60,000 nucleotides of DNA from Mesostigma viride (taxonomy: Eukaryota; Streptophyta; Mesostigmatophyceae; Mesostigmatales; Mesostigmataceae), in the NCBI GenBank assembly GCA_009746045.1, contig RPFO01000076.1:1366114-1426113 (forward strand). Reading direction: 5' to 3'. Of the stretch, positions 40,033-50,370 are shown piece after piece. The notes below the pieces were generated by a model. The model saw only the letters and a program-made list of their open reading frames with translations. It had not been told where the DNA came from and ran no database searches. The first letter of the stretch is position 1; every line of letters begins with the position of its first letter. Position numbers and translations under genes: made by a program.

Positions 40033-40960
40033 CTACATGCCATACAGACGAGTAAGGGGGCTATCTAAACGAGCTTTCAAATCGTGCAAATATAGTGTGG
40101 TATATAGAGTGGTGAAATCATAGGTGCGCATGGGTATGGGCATGGGTATACGCTTCTCTGCTGCTGTCTTAGAACGGCTAAGGGCGGCAAGGCGTAGGCG
40201 TACTTGGGCTAAGTGAATGACGATCCAACTACCAGCGCATTCACACCCGGCATTCGACAGCACCTCCACCCATAATGCATTGGCTTCGGGAAGAAGAGCA
40301 TTCAAAGCATGGCAGATGAGTTTCGAGAGAGGCATCAGTGGGGCGGAATGCGACGCAGCAATGGTGCGCAAAGCAACAGGAGTTTTATGCAGCTTAAGAG
40401 TGAGATACAGATATGGGAACGTAGTGGTGGTGGCGCGTCGCTGCTGCTTAAGGAATGCCCGAGCAACAATATTTTGGCTGTGCAGAAAAGCCCGATGAGC
40501 AGCAGTGATACTGGCGGTGGACTGTGCACGCTGAACATAGGTAGGGCTGGACGCCAACTCGTGTTGCAAAGTAGCAAGGTAGCGCTTCTTGCAGATCAAA
40601 GCAAAGTCGTTGGCACTCTTGTCAACACGTGTACGTGATGATAAAGTCCTGCTTGAAGTGGTCAAGAAGTGCTTTATCTGTGGTGTTGAGCCAGGTGGTG
40701 CGGTGGACCTGCCGGAGACGGTAATCAAGCCTTGTGAGACGTGCATTGCATTCGTGAATGACGGCGCTAAACCACGGGTCCATGGCAAGGGGAGCAAGCT
40801 GTAGGTCCGTGTAAATGGCATTGCAGAATTTGCGCAGTGATGTTGAGAGCAGTGCATTCACCTCTTTGGCACACGTGCGCTGGACCCACGGCCGAAACTT
40901 GGTGCCTTTGGCAAACTGGTCTACAAGCGTGTGGATGTGCCCGTGAAGAGGTACTTCCAT
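40033..40960 (-). pseudogene. Penelope-like RT, N-terminal piece
   Basis: The main minus-strand frame has DKSANDFALICKKRYL, FPYLYLTLKLHKTP (the PxLYxxPKxHK block), ISAxxSAP-like residues and TYDFTTLYTTLYLHDLKARL, the RT motif A region with its Asp. These blocks place it in Penelope-like elements. Another frame upstream (40960-40622) reads FAKGTKFRPWVQ and supplies the N-terminal extension, so one frame change is needed near 40630. It continues into 35721-35343 once the CACTA-like element is removed. The copy has no visible terminal repeats. Confidence 0.78.
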
Positions 40961-41065
40961 GAGTTAGATCCCACTTTACACAAGCGGCTTGTGGATAGGC
41001 TTGCCCACCATGCAGGAAGGCAAAATGCCTCCCAGTTTGAGTTAGCATTTTGGGCAACCAATATG

Positions 41066-41640
41066 CTAAGTGGATGCAGTTTGGAAAGACCTTTCCAACG
41101 CCGTGCTGACCGCCTGAAACAGACAAGGGACAAGAAAGATATCAAGTCCCGAAGTCCTAGCCATCCGTGGCCGACTAGGGTGCAGTCCTCTGGCATAGTG
41201 GACAGGACACGTGGCAGGCCGTGCCTGCACAGGCTTAGCCTGATTATCACGTGACTGTGGTCCACGTAGATCAGAGGAGCAGCAGCCTGTGACTGGTGGA
41301 ATACTGGAGCTGGCACAGGTCTGCAAGGATACTAGGCCTTGCAGGCTTGTGACAGGTCCTGTACTTCCTAGGTTGCAGAGTCTAGGCAAATCCAGTTCGT
41401 CCTGGCTCTGCACTGATGCCAGTGGACGTTGAGGATTTGCTTGCACGCCTGCACGTGCCTCGTCACGCCGATGGGAACGAGGAACAACGCAAGGATATAG
41501 CTTGGTCATGGGGGATGACCAGCTATCTCGGAAAGCACGAACCGTGGGTGCCACCTTGGTCGTGGAAGTGCCCATTGTGGTCGTGGCCTGGTGAACAGAT
41601 TTAAGGTTGCTGCCTTGCAACATTGGCTAGGACGCGCTGT
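41066..41640 (+). repeat. Dispersed repeat shared with 13931-14430
   Basis: Same ordered blocks as the earlier copy, with perhaps 75% similarity by eye. It precedes a retroelement ORF pair and may be its leader or LTR. The ends are not defined. Confidence 0.5.
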
Positions 41641-41707
41641 GAAAGACCAAGAGCTCACATACGTTGGGAGCTCTTTCTAACTCGTATTATTGTCTCCTTA
41701 CTTCTTC

Positions 41708-42895
41708 ATGTCCAACGTGCCGAGGGAGCAGGCCATTGAGCCTTCGCAAAGCCAGAGCTCGCAGCCGCAGCTTCGGGCAGGCGCCCCGGAGCGATCACGA
41801 CCTTTTCATCCCTACGCTCATCCGAGCACCGCATCAACCTTCGTCCAGGCGGCGTACCTGGCAAGGGGGCTGGCGAAGAAAGGTTGGGTAGCAGTTTGCG
41901 GAACTGCAGCAGGGCCGGCGGCGAGCGACCCCATTGTGATGCAGATTGAGGCTTCGACAGCTCCCGGCGAATTATCGCGAGAGGCCGTCGAAAAGTTTGT
42001 GTCAATACGGGACGAGCTGTCCTCGACCATTTACGGTCTGGAGGTGGCTCACCAGGGCGGGCACGTGACCGTGTCGCAGCTGGATTTGGCGCGGGAGGCA
42101 CTGGGCCAGATCGTGGCCATTGGACTGGGAGCAGCGCGACTGTTCAACCATCAGGTGGCAACGTCTGTGCTGGGCGCGGGAGTTGAAGTCCCGGACGTGA
42201 TCAGGCAAGCGCAGGCGCGCGAAGTCGACAACCCCTGGTCGTCGGCGGAGGTGGTTTCACAAACGTGCGAACACCTCGTGAACATTCTTTTGCAGGAGTC
42301 ACGGGGTAACGCAGACCGGTGGGTGATAACCACACGACCATTTGGGATTTGGTCAACACTCGACACACCGCGGGCGGCGGAACCAGACGCACACGATCCA
42401 GTGGTCGAGGTCATCACGGGTCGGGAGGTAACGCCAGAAGACTTCCATTACCAATTCGTTGATCAGCCAGAGGGGATCATCGAACGTTCATCTCAGCAGA
42501 TAGATCAAGGCGACGGTACCACAGAAGGGTACGCTGCACGACGTCGTGCTGAGCTGCACGTCCCGCAAGAGCCCGAACACGACTACGGTGGTCGTGGGGC
42601 TTGCAACGACAAGCGGGGTGGTGGAACGCGGTGGGTGAGGAGCCTTGAGTGGGATCGCTCGAGTGGGAGCGAGCCCCGGATCCCAGTGGAGAAGTCTGCA
42701 GACGGGCGACCCGTTAGCAGAGTGTTTGGACCCTACGCCGACGGAGAGGACGCCGCTGGCAGCGACGAGGAGCGGCCAGAGACGCCCATCGCAGCCACTG
42801 CTCAAGAGCGAGAGCTGGAGGCAGCGAACCAAGCAGGTGCTGAGTCAGTAGCTGGGACGGTGCCCACGGCATCCCCCAGCGACGCCAGTGCTTGA
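41708..42895 (+). CDS. Retroelement ORF 1, unknown function (about 395 codons)
   Basis: Open from MSNVPREQAIEPSQ to a TGA at 42893-42895. The N-terminus is Ser/Gln/Pro-rich. The middle (about residues 50-180) has helix-like segments such as AAYLARGLAKKGW and EKFVSIRDELSS. The C-terminal half is acidic and charged (GEDAAGSDEERPETP). I recognise no family. It ends just before the CCHC-containing ORF, so the two probably lie on one transcript. It could be an accessory or split gag protein. The start could instead be an in-frame Met six codons upstream (MSPYFF, 41690). Confidence 0.55.
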   Translation: MSNVPREQAIEPSQSQSSQPQLRAGAPERSRPFHPYAHPSTASTFVQAAYLARGLAKKGWVAVCGTAAGPAASDPIVMQIEASTAPGELSREAVEKFVSIRDELSSTIYGLEVAHQGGHVTVSQLDLAREALGQIVAIGLGAARLFNHQVATSVLGAGVEVPDVIRQAQAREVDNPWSSAEVVSQTCEHLVNILLQESRGNADRWVITTRPFGIWSTLDTPRAAEPDAHDPVVEVITGREVTPEDFHYQFVDQPEGIIERSSQQIDQGDGTTEGYAARRRAELHVPQEPEHDYGGRGACNDKRGGGTRWVRSLEWDRSSGSEPRIPVEKSADGRPVSRVFGPYADGEDAAGSDEERPETPIAATAQERELEAANQAGAESVAGTVPTASPSDASA

Positions 42896-42948
42896 GTCAG
42901 TTCTTCCTTTTTCCTTCGCCTTTATTGTTGTGTCCCCACTTGTATATA

Positions 42949-44304
42949 ATGCCTCGTGGCAAACCGGGCGACGGCGACAAGGGCGAGGAGGGGGCACCGG
43001 CTGGAGAGAGCCAGGAGCCTGGGAAGGGCAAGGAGGTGCTGGTGGGAGAGGCGATCCCAGCCAGCGACGGCGATGGGGGAAAGCGACCAGGGAGCAAGAG
43101 GCGACACGAAGACTCGGTGGAGGAGGCGCGCAAGGCGCGGGCGCTGGGGGCATCTGATGCAATAACGGTGGCGAATGGGCAACCTGCCGTGGAGAAGCGT
43201 AAGAGGGACCCCTCTGCTGACGGCAATGGTAAGAGGCCTCATGTGGATGTGCTCTCCCCTGTGCCTGCTGGACCAAGTGGTGCTGTTGTTGTGACACCCG
43301 CTGTGGTGGAGCCAGTGAAGGCGCTGCCAGGGTCGAGACCTCACATGAGTGCTGTCACTGTTATGAATGGGCAAAAGCCTCTTAACCCACCACTAGCACA
43401 GGAAGCTTTGGACAAGTGGCTAGAGGACATGGAGCTTGTTGTGTTCTCCGTGGACCCCACTGTCAACCTAGTGCAAGTGTTTCACTCGTCCACGTGCAAC
43501 AGGGACTCGTCAGAGCGTGTCAGGGAGAAGGCTAGAACTGCTGTCAAGGATAAGCTAACCTGGGCACAGTTCCTGGAAGGGTTGAGGGAAGAGTTCTCTG
43601 ACAAGGTTCTCAACCTCACCAACTACTACAAGCACCAGTATGACACCTTTGAGATAGTGGGCCCTGTGGCAGAGGAATGGGCTAGGCTCAACCGTATCAG
43701 GGACAAGGGGGCCAAGTATGGCTTCCTGGTCACAGATAGGGCCTTGGCAGACTATTTCCTGGACCGTATGGGTTTGAGTGTGGATGGGAGGAACGGTGCC
43801 CGCATGTTTCTTAACCAGACTGATGGCTCCTTGCGTGCTCTGGAGCTTGTAATCCTCAGCATAAGGAAGCCAGAACCTGCCTGCAAAGCTATCCAGTCCC
43901 ATGGCAGCAATGCCACCTCCGCTGTGCAGGGCCAAGGTGATGTCCCCGGGTACCCAGCCCGTGATGGGGCAAGGCCCAACAAGCGTAAGCGCTTCAGGCG
44001 CCAGAGGCAGGGGGCTCAGGGTGGCAAGGGTGCAGGTCCCCAAGGAGGGGTTGGGGGCCAGCAAGCTGGTGGTCAGCAGGGTAAGGGTGGCCAAGGGCAA
44101 GGCAAGGGCCAAGCTCAAGGCAACCAGGGCAAGCAGGGTGGGCAGCCTCAGGGAGGCCAGGGGAAGCCTGGCAAGGGTGGGGCTGGGTCTGGGAAGAAGG
44201 GTGGAGCATGTTTTGTGTGTGGCAAGGAAGGTCACTGGCGTCGTGAGTGTCCTGACAGGAAGGCCAAGCCTGCTGGGGCAGGAGGCCAGTCTGGGCAGCA
44301 GTGA
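42949..44304 (+). CDS. Retroelement gag-like protein with CCHC knuckle (about 452 codons)
   Basis: I chose the start MPRGKPGDGDKG; an upstream in-frame Met at 42892 adds a hydrophobic leader that looks untranslated. Regions: a charged low-complexity N-terminus (residues 1-120), a central capsid-like domain (KWLEDMELVVFSVD, TWAQFLEGLREEFSD, HQYDTFEIVG, ADYFLDRMGLS), a long Gly/Gln/Lys-rich tract, and CFVCGKEGHWRREC near the end (CX2CX4HX4C). The role would be RNA packaging. The frame is intact. About 340 bp of sequence follows before Cop1 copy 2 begins; no protease or RT follows. Confidence 0.75.
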   Translation: MPRGKPGDGDKGEEGAPAGESQEPGKGKEVLVGEAIPASDGDGGKRPGSKRRHEDSVEEARKARALGASDAITVANGQPAVEKRKRDPSADGNGKRPHVDVLSPVPAGPSGAVVVTPAVVEPVKALPGSRPHMSAVTVMNGQKPLNPPLAQEALDKWLEDMELVVFSVDPTVNLVQVFHSSTCNRDSSERVREKARTAVKDKLTWAQFLEGLREEFSDKVLNLTNYYKHQYDTFEIVGPVAEEWARLNRIRDKGAKYGFLVTDRALADYFLDRMGLSVDGRNGARMFLNQTDGSLRALELVILSIRKPEPACKAIQSHGSNATSAVQGQGDVPGYPARDGARPNKRKRFRRQRQGAQGGKGAGPQGGVGGQQAGGQQGKGGQGQGKGQAQGNQGKQGGQPQGGQGKPGKGGAGSGKKGGACFVCGKEGHWRRECPDRKAKPAGAGGQSGQQ

Positions 44305-44639
44305 CTAGCTACATCATCCCCTGTAAATAGTCAATCACCCCTTGGGGAAGGTGTGCTGGATGTACATAAGGACGGGGGTGTGCCCCTTGTGCAGCACCAA
44401 GGGTGTAAAGATGTTGTTCTTCCACTGGATTGCAATAACAATGCTGCAGCTGAATTCCCTATGCCTCATGCAGGTGGTGGGTCTCCAGCAGGTGCTGGCC
44501 TGGAGGGCCAAGGGACCTTGCTGGAAGGGCCTGGAGCGGTCCAGGGTGCATGCAGGGCCTGACTTGGGGCGTCAGGGCGGCCTGCAGGGAGGCCCTGGAA
44601 CCTCAGGAGTGGATCATGTGTCCCCACACACGGTTCAGA
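44305..44639. other. Sequence after the gag-like ORF, unassigned
   Basis: An open frame reads DVHKDGGVPLVQHQG and LEGQGTLLEGPG, but no protease signature (D-S/T-G) is present. It may be the beginning of a degraded pol or the 3' end of the element. Confidence 0.35.
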
Positions 44640-44845
44640 CAGTTGTATGAGAGTGAATGCCAAGAATTCCGCCATGGTTCTTGCAGGAAGTTGCCTTTAT
44701 TAATAACAAGGAACACAGACGTAAGTCACGTCACTTCCAAGACTGCACGCAGCACAGACGACAGGGTCGCAGTGCCAAGAGAACGTGCACGCAAGAACTA
44801 GCGTCCCGGTGCGACCAAGTCACACATATAGGTTGTTAGGGGCGC
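44640..44845 (-). mobile_element. Cop1 copy 2, left terminal part
   Basis: It matches 27890-28088 of copy 1 (AACACAGACGTAAGTCACGT and onward). It is separated from the rest of copy 2 (48039 onward) by the gag-only LTR element; copy 1 shows the uninterrupted join. Confidence 0.85.
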
Positions 44846-45645
44846 TGTCAGAAGTATAGCAAGAAATCTGACGAGTACTTTTCTACTATGAAAATTATCC
44901 AGGCCTAGTGTCAATTTGTATGATGACCGTTGGTGCTGTGCGACAGAAATATTTCATGTTTGACGAGATTTTTAATGTTCGAGATACTCTAGTAGGGCCC
45001 ATGATACTGTGAGGGCTTAGTATCTGAGAGCCCGACGGAATATTTTTATTCCGACATGTTCGACGGAATCTGTTTCATCTGTCTATGCGACTTTTGGATT
45101 TGTGCGTTTTTTTTTTCCTTGTACCGGTGCTGGTGTGGCACCGACGGTACATGTTGGATTGCTTATGCTGCCATCGTATGTTATGCAGCAGGATCCGCGC
45201 TTCGCGCAGTACTTTGGACTGTACCGTTCAGAGAAAAGTGTACCTCTGTGTAGGCGCGTTGCGCCACACCTATGTTTGATGCTGCCTTGGAGGCGCTGTG
45301 ACTTTGCTCCAGCATGTCATACATTGCATTCTACTAGTCCTGACTTTGGTACGCCGCGCCACCTACCAGTGTGAGCGTCGGCACTTGTGGTACACCGCAC
45401 TTGTGTTGTATGGGCCGTAGAATTTTATATCGACGGTCAAAAGTGCTCAGCCGCCACACATACCCCTAGGACAAAAGTGATGCACTTGTGCACGATGCTC
45501 TAGTTCTCACGTAACTTATACCACTGGACCCCAGCCATGGAGTCCGGGGTTTGTGAGGCTCGGAACAATTGAAAGTAATGTGTTTTAATACGACATTCTT
45601 TTATAATTGGAAAGATCGTTCCTCCAATACCTTAATTGTTCAACA
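44846..45645 (+). repeat. 5' LTR of the gag-only element
   Basis: Starts TGTCAGAAGTATAG, ends TTGTTCAACA. Confidence 0.93.
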
Positions 45646-45662
45646 TGGTATCGAGATAATGG
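45646..45662 (+). promoter_or_regulatory. Primer-binding site of the gag-only element
   Basis: TGGTATCGAGATAATGG directly follows the LTR. Its first seven bases match the initiator-Met tRNA 3' complement. Confidence 0.75.
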
Positions 45663-45967
45663 CTTACTTTTGAGTAAGAAATCTGGGTTTTTTCCTAGGT
45701 TCTTCACTCTTTGGTCAAGGAAGCTTGTGTGGGGACGCCCAAATATTTTTTGCAAGCTTGGACTGCGCCGTTTCTTCGCCTTTCTGAAGAGTGCCACTTT
45801 CTCTGGGAGAGTGGTGTGATTTCTGGTTTGAGAAGGACACCTCCCCTCTTGTTGCTGTTTATTGGAAGGAGTAAGACCTCAAGGCCAGAGGCATCCAAGG
45901 AGGTGTTTCCTGGTTTGGTTTCTAATTGAAACGTTGTTGATTTGATTCACTGGAAGCTTCTGGGTGC

Positions 45968-46246
45968 ATGGCTAATGATCTGTCAAGGGCAATATATCTT
46001 CCAAGGGCTCCTGGTGACACCCTACTGATTCCTGAGGCTGAATATAGCACTGGCCACCAAGGAGTGCCCCCTAATCCGAACACAGCATTTGTAGAAGTTG
46101 AGTACAGGGGGACCCGTTTCAACTGGGAGATTGTGTGCACCCCTAGAACCCTGCGCCGTTTGGCAGAGTTTTTAGATCAGCTCACACCTGAGCATCCCAC
46201 GGTTATCACTGAGAATCCTACAGTTCGCCCTACCGGCGAGGAGTAA
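45968..46246 (+). CDS. Small ORF upstream of gag (92 codons)
   Basis: Starts MANDLSRAIYLPRAPG and ends PTVRPTGEE with TAA at 46244-46246, two bases before the gag ATG (TAATCATGG). A well-formed, non-repetitive protein: a predicted beta-rich N-terminal half, then RTLRRLAEFLDQL as a likely helix. No family recognised. The close stop-start spacing suggests reinitiation or coupled translation with gag. Confidence 0.55.
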   Translation: MANDLSRAIYLPRAPGDTLLIPEAEYSTGHQGVPPNPNTAFVEVEYRGTRFNWEIVCTPRTLRRLAEFLDQLTPEHPTVITENPTVRPTGEE

Positions 46247-46248
46247 TC

Positions 46249-47142
46249 ATGGCGGCAAACGTTGCTACTGCCGCTGCTACCAGTTTGGGCGCTTTTGTTA
46301 GTGCTGCTGATAAGTTGCCCAAGTTTGACGGGTCGGACCCTCGCAAGTGGGAAACGACCAATATCAGGGTGACACGACTGTTGAAAGCTTTTAAGCTCCT
46401 GGGGGTGATCACGGGGGAAGTGGTGGATGAGGACAAGGATGCTGCAGTTCAGGCTGCATTTGGTATTTTTCTGGACGGCCTCGCTCTGATGCTGGTTAAG
46501 AACGCCCCTACTGCCAAGGCGGCATGGGAAATTCTGACCAAGCGTTACGGCCACTACCGCACCACGGATACCTATCAGGATGAGCTTCGTAGGAAGCTGT
46601 CTATCAAGGAGCCTGCACCTGCAGGTAAGCCTTTGTGCGAGTTCTTTGCAGCTCGCGACCTGGTGCGTGAGGAGTACCTGGAGCTGGGGGGGCGGTATGA
46701 CGACCTAGACATGGTGTTGTCCACCCATGACCTCATGCCCTCTGAGATTCGTGTCATCATGGCTACACAGGACGTGCGGATCACTACACTGTCCTGGGAG
46801 GAATACAAGGCGCGTGTTCTTCGCGTCGAGGACAGCATTGACGCTCAGCTGGCCATCATGCGTTCTGTCAAGAAGGGACCGCAGGCAGACAACAAGGACC
46901 CCAGCAAGCTGACTGGTGTTTTTGCCACCCTGGCGGTCAATGACAGGAAGGGCTGTTTTCACTGTGGCAAGCCAGGCCACAAGGTGGCCAATTGTTTCAA
47001 GAAGCACCCCCACCTCCGCAAGGGTGGTAAGGAGGGTGACGAGGCAGCGCAGGCGAACTTGACTGCTACTCCTGATCATATGGCAGAGGAACTGCCCCCT
47101 GGTTTCGTTTTCCACACGGGGGTGGAGGCCCCTGCTGACTAG
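46249..47142 (+). CDS. Copia-type gag with CCHC knuckle (297 codons)
   Basis: An intact ORF. It has the Copia gag/UBN2 pattern: KLPKFDGSDPRKWETTN near the N-terminus, AKAAWEILTKRYGHYRTTDTY, then LSWEEYKARVLRVEDSI. A zinc knuckle CFHCGKPGHKVANC (CX2CX4HX4C) lies near residue 240. It would form the particle that packages the element's RNA. It ends FVFHTGVEAPAD, where a protease (DSGA-type) would begin in a full element; the Asp position is His, so this may be a truncated remnant of the protease start. Confidence 0.88.
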   Translation: MAANVATAAATSLGAFVSAADKLPKFDGSDPRKWETTNIRVTRLLKAFKLLGVITGEVVDEDKDAAVQAAFGIFLDGLALMLVKNAPTAKAAWEILTKRYGHYRTTDTYQDELRRKLSIKEPAPAGKPLCEFFAARDLVREEYLELGGRYDDLDMVLSTHDLMPSEIRVIMATQDVRITTLSWEEYKARVLRVEDSIDAQLAIMRSVKKGPQADNKDPSKLTGVFATLAVNDRKGCFHCGKPGHKVANCFKKHPHLRKGGKEGDEAAQANLTATPDHMAEELPPGFVFHTGVEAPAD

Positions 47143-47230
47143 CTGTACTGTCCGTGTTTGGTGCGTTGCTCTCAGGGCTTCCTGAGCCACCATTCTTGTT
47201 TTTCAGGTGTCTGCTGTCATCTTTCCTGCT

Positions 47231-47238
47231 AAGGAGGG
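47231..47238 (+). promoter_or_regulatory. Polypurine tract of the gag-only element
   Basis: AAGGAGGG lies immediately before the 3' LTR, the standard plus-strand priming site. Confidence 0.65.
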
Positions 47239-48038
47239 TGTCAGAAGTATAGCAAGAAATCTGACGAGTACTTTTCTACTATGAAAATTATCCAGGCCTA
47301 GTGTCAATTTGTATGATGACCGTTGGTGCTGTGCGACAGAAATATTTCATGTTTGACGAGATTTTTAATGTTCGAGATACTCTAGTAGGGCCCATGATAC
47401 TGTGAGGGCTTAGTATCTGAGAGCCCGACGGAATATTTTTATTCCGACATGTTCGACGGAATCTGTTTCATCTGTCTATGCGACTTTTGGATTTGTGCGT
47501 TTTTTTTTTCCTTGTACCGGTGCTGGTGTGGCACCGACGGTACATGTTGGATTGCTTATGCTGCCATCGTATGTTATGCAGCAGGATCCGCGCTTCGCGC
47601 AGTACTTTGGACTGTACCGTTCAGAGAAAAGTGTACCTCTGTGTAGGCGCGTTGCGCCACACCTATGTTTGATGCTGCCTTGGAGGCGCTGTGACTTTGC
47701 TCCAGCATGTCATACATTGCATTCTACTAGTCCTGACTTTGGTACGCCGCGCCACCTACCAGTGTGAGCGTCGGCACTTGTGGTACACCGCACTTGTGTT
47801 GTATGGGCCGTAGAATTTTATATCGACGGTCAAAAGTGCTCAGCCGCCACACATACCCCTAGGACAAAAGTGATGCACTTGTGCACGATGCTCTAGTTCT
47901 CACGTAACTTATACCACTGGACCCCAGCCATGGAGTCCGGGGTTTGTGAGGCTCGGAACAATTGAAAGTAATGTGTTTTAATACGACATTCTTTTATAAT
48001 TGGAAAGATCGTTCCTCCAATACCTTAATTGTTCAACA
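47239..48038 (+). repeat. 3' LTR of the gag-only element
   Basis: Same 800-bp sequence as the 5' LTR; I saw no difference by eye. Confidence 0.93.
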
Positions 48039-50370
48039 GACGCGTCCAAGTATTCAGCTGCACTGTCACAGCTGAACTGTCAATCAATTGATTACACAGA
48101 CTCTGGCACGCCTTTGGCGCGCAGATCTATCAATTGTCCATACGGTTAGTCCTGTGGACCTATCCGTACACTGCTAAGCATCAATTGTCTCCTAGGTCCT
48201 GGCGCGCTACAGCACGCCTACCTATCAATTGACCATCAAGTCCTGTACAAGTCCTGTCAACGTCCTGCGGACTATCAAAGTGACACTTGTACATCCTGTG
48301 TCCGTACGCGCCCACAGTGGCGCGCCGGGTACTGTCGGCACAGCCTAGGAAACGTCATAACTTTTACGTTCCTTAACCAAATGAGGCGTTCAAGGTGCCG
48401 TTGGAAAGAGCGTAACAATCTCTATCCATCTAACGTAAATCCTTTACGTTAACTCCAATCCCTTCTTTTCTTTAGGGATCACATCCCCTGCCAGGGACCC
48501 TTGAAGTAGCTTGAAATGTCCTTCACTCCAGCTTGAAGCTTGAACAGATGTCTTTAATGGCCATTGCCATTCTCCCAGCCCTTTCTTTTAAGGAACTGGA
48601 AAAGAAACAGATCTGCCACAGGGAAAAACCATTCCATGAGAAATGGATAAAAACCTATGGAAGTGGCATTACAGAGTACCACCAGATATTAGGAACACAC
48701 AAAATTAAATACATACAGGTTAATTCTATGAGGTCTTCTCCAGGAATTAATCCCATCACCTCGGTAGAGCCTCCAGTACAATGACCTTCTGGCGGTGAGT
48801 TACATTAATCCCAGATACTAATCCCATACAACCCAGTACATATTCAATATAAGTACAATAAATCCATGACAATTAAAATACCACTTGACAAAGTAAGGCG
48901 TATTACAATAGTTTGCCTGTCATTCTCTCAACAGGGGTCTATTGGCGCCCGTCTTACGGCGCCCGTCTACTTGCCAGATGGTAAACTGCCACAGCAAACA
49001 AATGACAAAATGAAACACATAGGCAACAATTAAATCCTGCCCTGGGGAACTAGGGAAGTCTGAACAGGCAAACACCTGAACAGGCCAGCTTGTAGAAACA
49101 TAATACCAGGGAATCGAACCCCGCCCTATAAACCCCAGAATAAAGGTTCCCAGACCATTGTGAGAAGTATGTACAAATATACATTTCTTTTAAAATAGAA
49201 TACATGGTCTGTAATGGACCTGTCAACCTTGTGTAGTCAACAGCATGAACCCCAGCCAAAGCCTGGCTGTATCCTGATCAAAATCAGAGTGAGTGTACCA
49301 TGGTCCATGAGCCTTAGTACAGACTAAAATACAGGTATTATGCCAGTCACAATGCTGACACTACCACACAATCTGCTCTCCAATGCCCTATAACCAGGCA
49401 CCAGCTTAGACAGCTTGCTGAGATGGGTCCATCAGAGACTGAAGAACCTTGTATTGCACTGCTGCCTTCTGCACTAGCTTGGTCAAAGCATCAGCAGGAT
49501 TGTCAACCCCAGGGATATGCTCAATATTGGCCAAGGAGGACAATTCCTTAAGAAGGAGATAATCCAAGTCCCTACTTCTGGCCATGATTCTGCCTGTGCA
49601 CAAACTGCACCATCCCCATGATGGAGTCTGTTTTGAGAAGAGTGGTAACCTGAAGTGGCCAAGGAGTGTTAGAAGTCATCTGATGAAGCAACTCCTTCAG
49701 ATAAAGGCTTGTGTGAATGCCTTCACAAATAGCCCTGCATTCTGCCACATCACTGCTGACAGCCACCCGTTTGTGCAGGCGACTAAACCAGCTCACCAAA
49801 CTCCCCAGGCCTTCCTGTCTGAGCACAAAGAGCCCTGCAGCCCTGCCCCTGACCTTGGAGACCTGCCTGCTGTCCATTGAGCTATCCACATACAGCTCCA
49901 TGCAAATGGGTTGTGATAAATCCACTGCAGACAACAGAATGCCAGATGAAGCCCTGACCTGATCAGCCACCTTGGCAGACCCTAGCTCCACCAGCATGTC
50001 ATCAGGCAACCTGGCTATGACCATAAGGTCTGGCCTGGAAATGCCTGCCACCCAAGCAACCATGCCCCTGACCATAGGACACAGTGCCTGTGTGATGGTT
50101 GGAGGAAGCTTGCTAATGAGGGTCTCTTGATAATCATTGCCCCCCACCAGCAGCATACGCCACTCTCCCCCCTTCTTCACCAATGTGGCCTCCATGCCCA
50201 CAAACAGTAGAGGCTCATTCTCCACCTGCCATTGCTCCCTACCCAGAGGAAACTTGGACTTAATGATGGAGATCAACTCCTTAAGCCACGACGTGGGAGC
50301 CAGCAGGTGCAGGTCATCCCCGTGCAGCGAAGCATACACTGGCAGGCCTTCCCATTGCCCCAGAAACAGA
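48039..50370 (-). mobile_element. Cop1 copy 2, 3' non-coding region to RT palm
   Basis: It matches 28089-30390 of copy 1 with few substitutions. The right edge is the target duplication of the Cop3 insertion (ACAGA at 50366-50370). Confidence 0.88.
49406..50370 (-). pseudogene. Cop1 copy 2: RT catalytic part and RNase H
   Basis: The minus strand starts, after the Cop3 insertion, at GQWEGLPVYASLHGDDLHLL (RT catalytic HGDD) and continues through RNase H: YVDSSMDSR, SSDVAECRAICEG, LLKTDSI, and IPGVDNPADALTKLV. A small insertion near 49585 shifts the frame before the last RNase H block. It is the C-terminal continuation of 58021-60000. Confidence 0.82.

Larger units (their letters stand above)
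44846..48038 (+). mobile_element. Gag-only Copia-type LTR element (TR-GAG-like), 3.2 kb
   Basis: Two 800-bp LTRs (44846-45645 and 47239-48038) appear identical by eye and flank one small ORF and one gag ORF. A primer site follows the 5' LTR and a purine tract AAGGAGGG precedes the 3' LTR. A 5-bp duplication (GGCGC left, GACGC right, one mismatch) borders it. The uninterrupted site is visible in Cop1 copy 1 (CTAGGGACGCGTCC). It lacks protease, integrase and RT, so it must rely on another element. Identical LTRs imply very recent insertion. Confidence 0.9.

Noticed and set aside
45056-45374. Cluster of small ORFs with Cys- and Phe-rich proteins, repeated at 47449-47767
   Set aside because: They lie wholly within the two LTRs of the gag-only element, and duplication of the LTR explains their identity.
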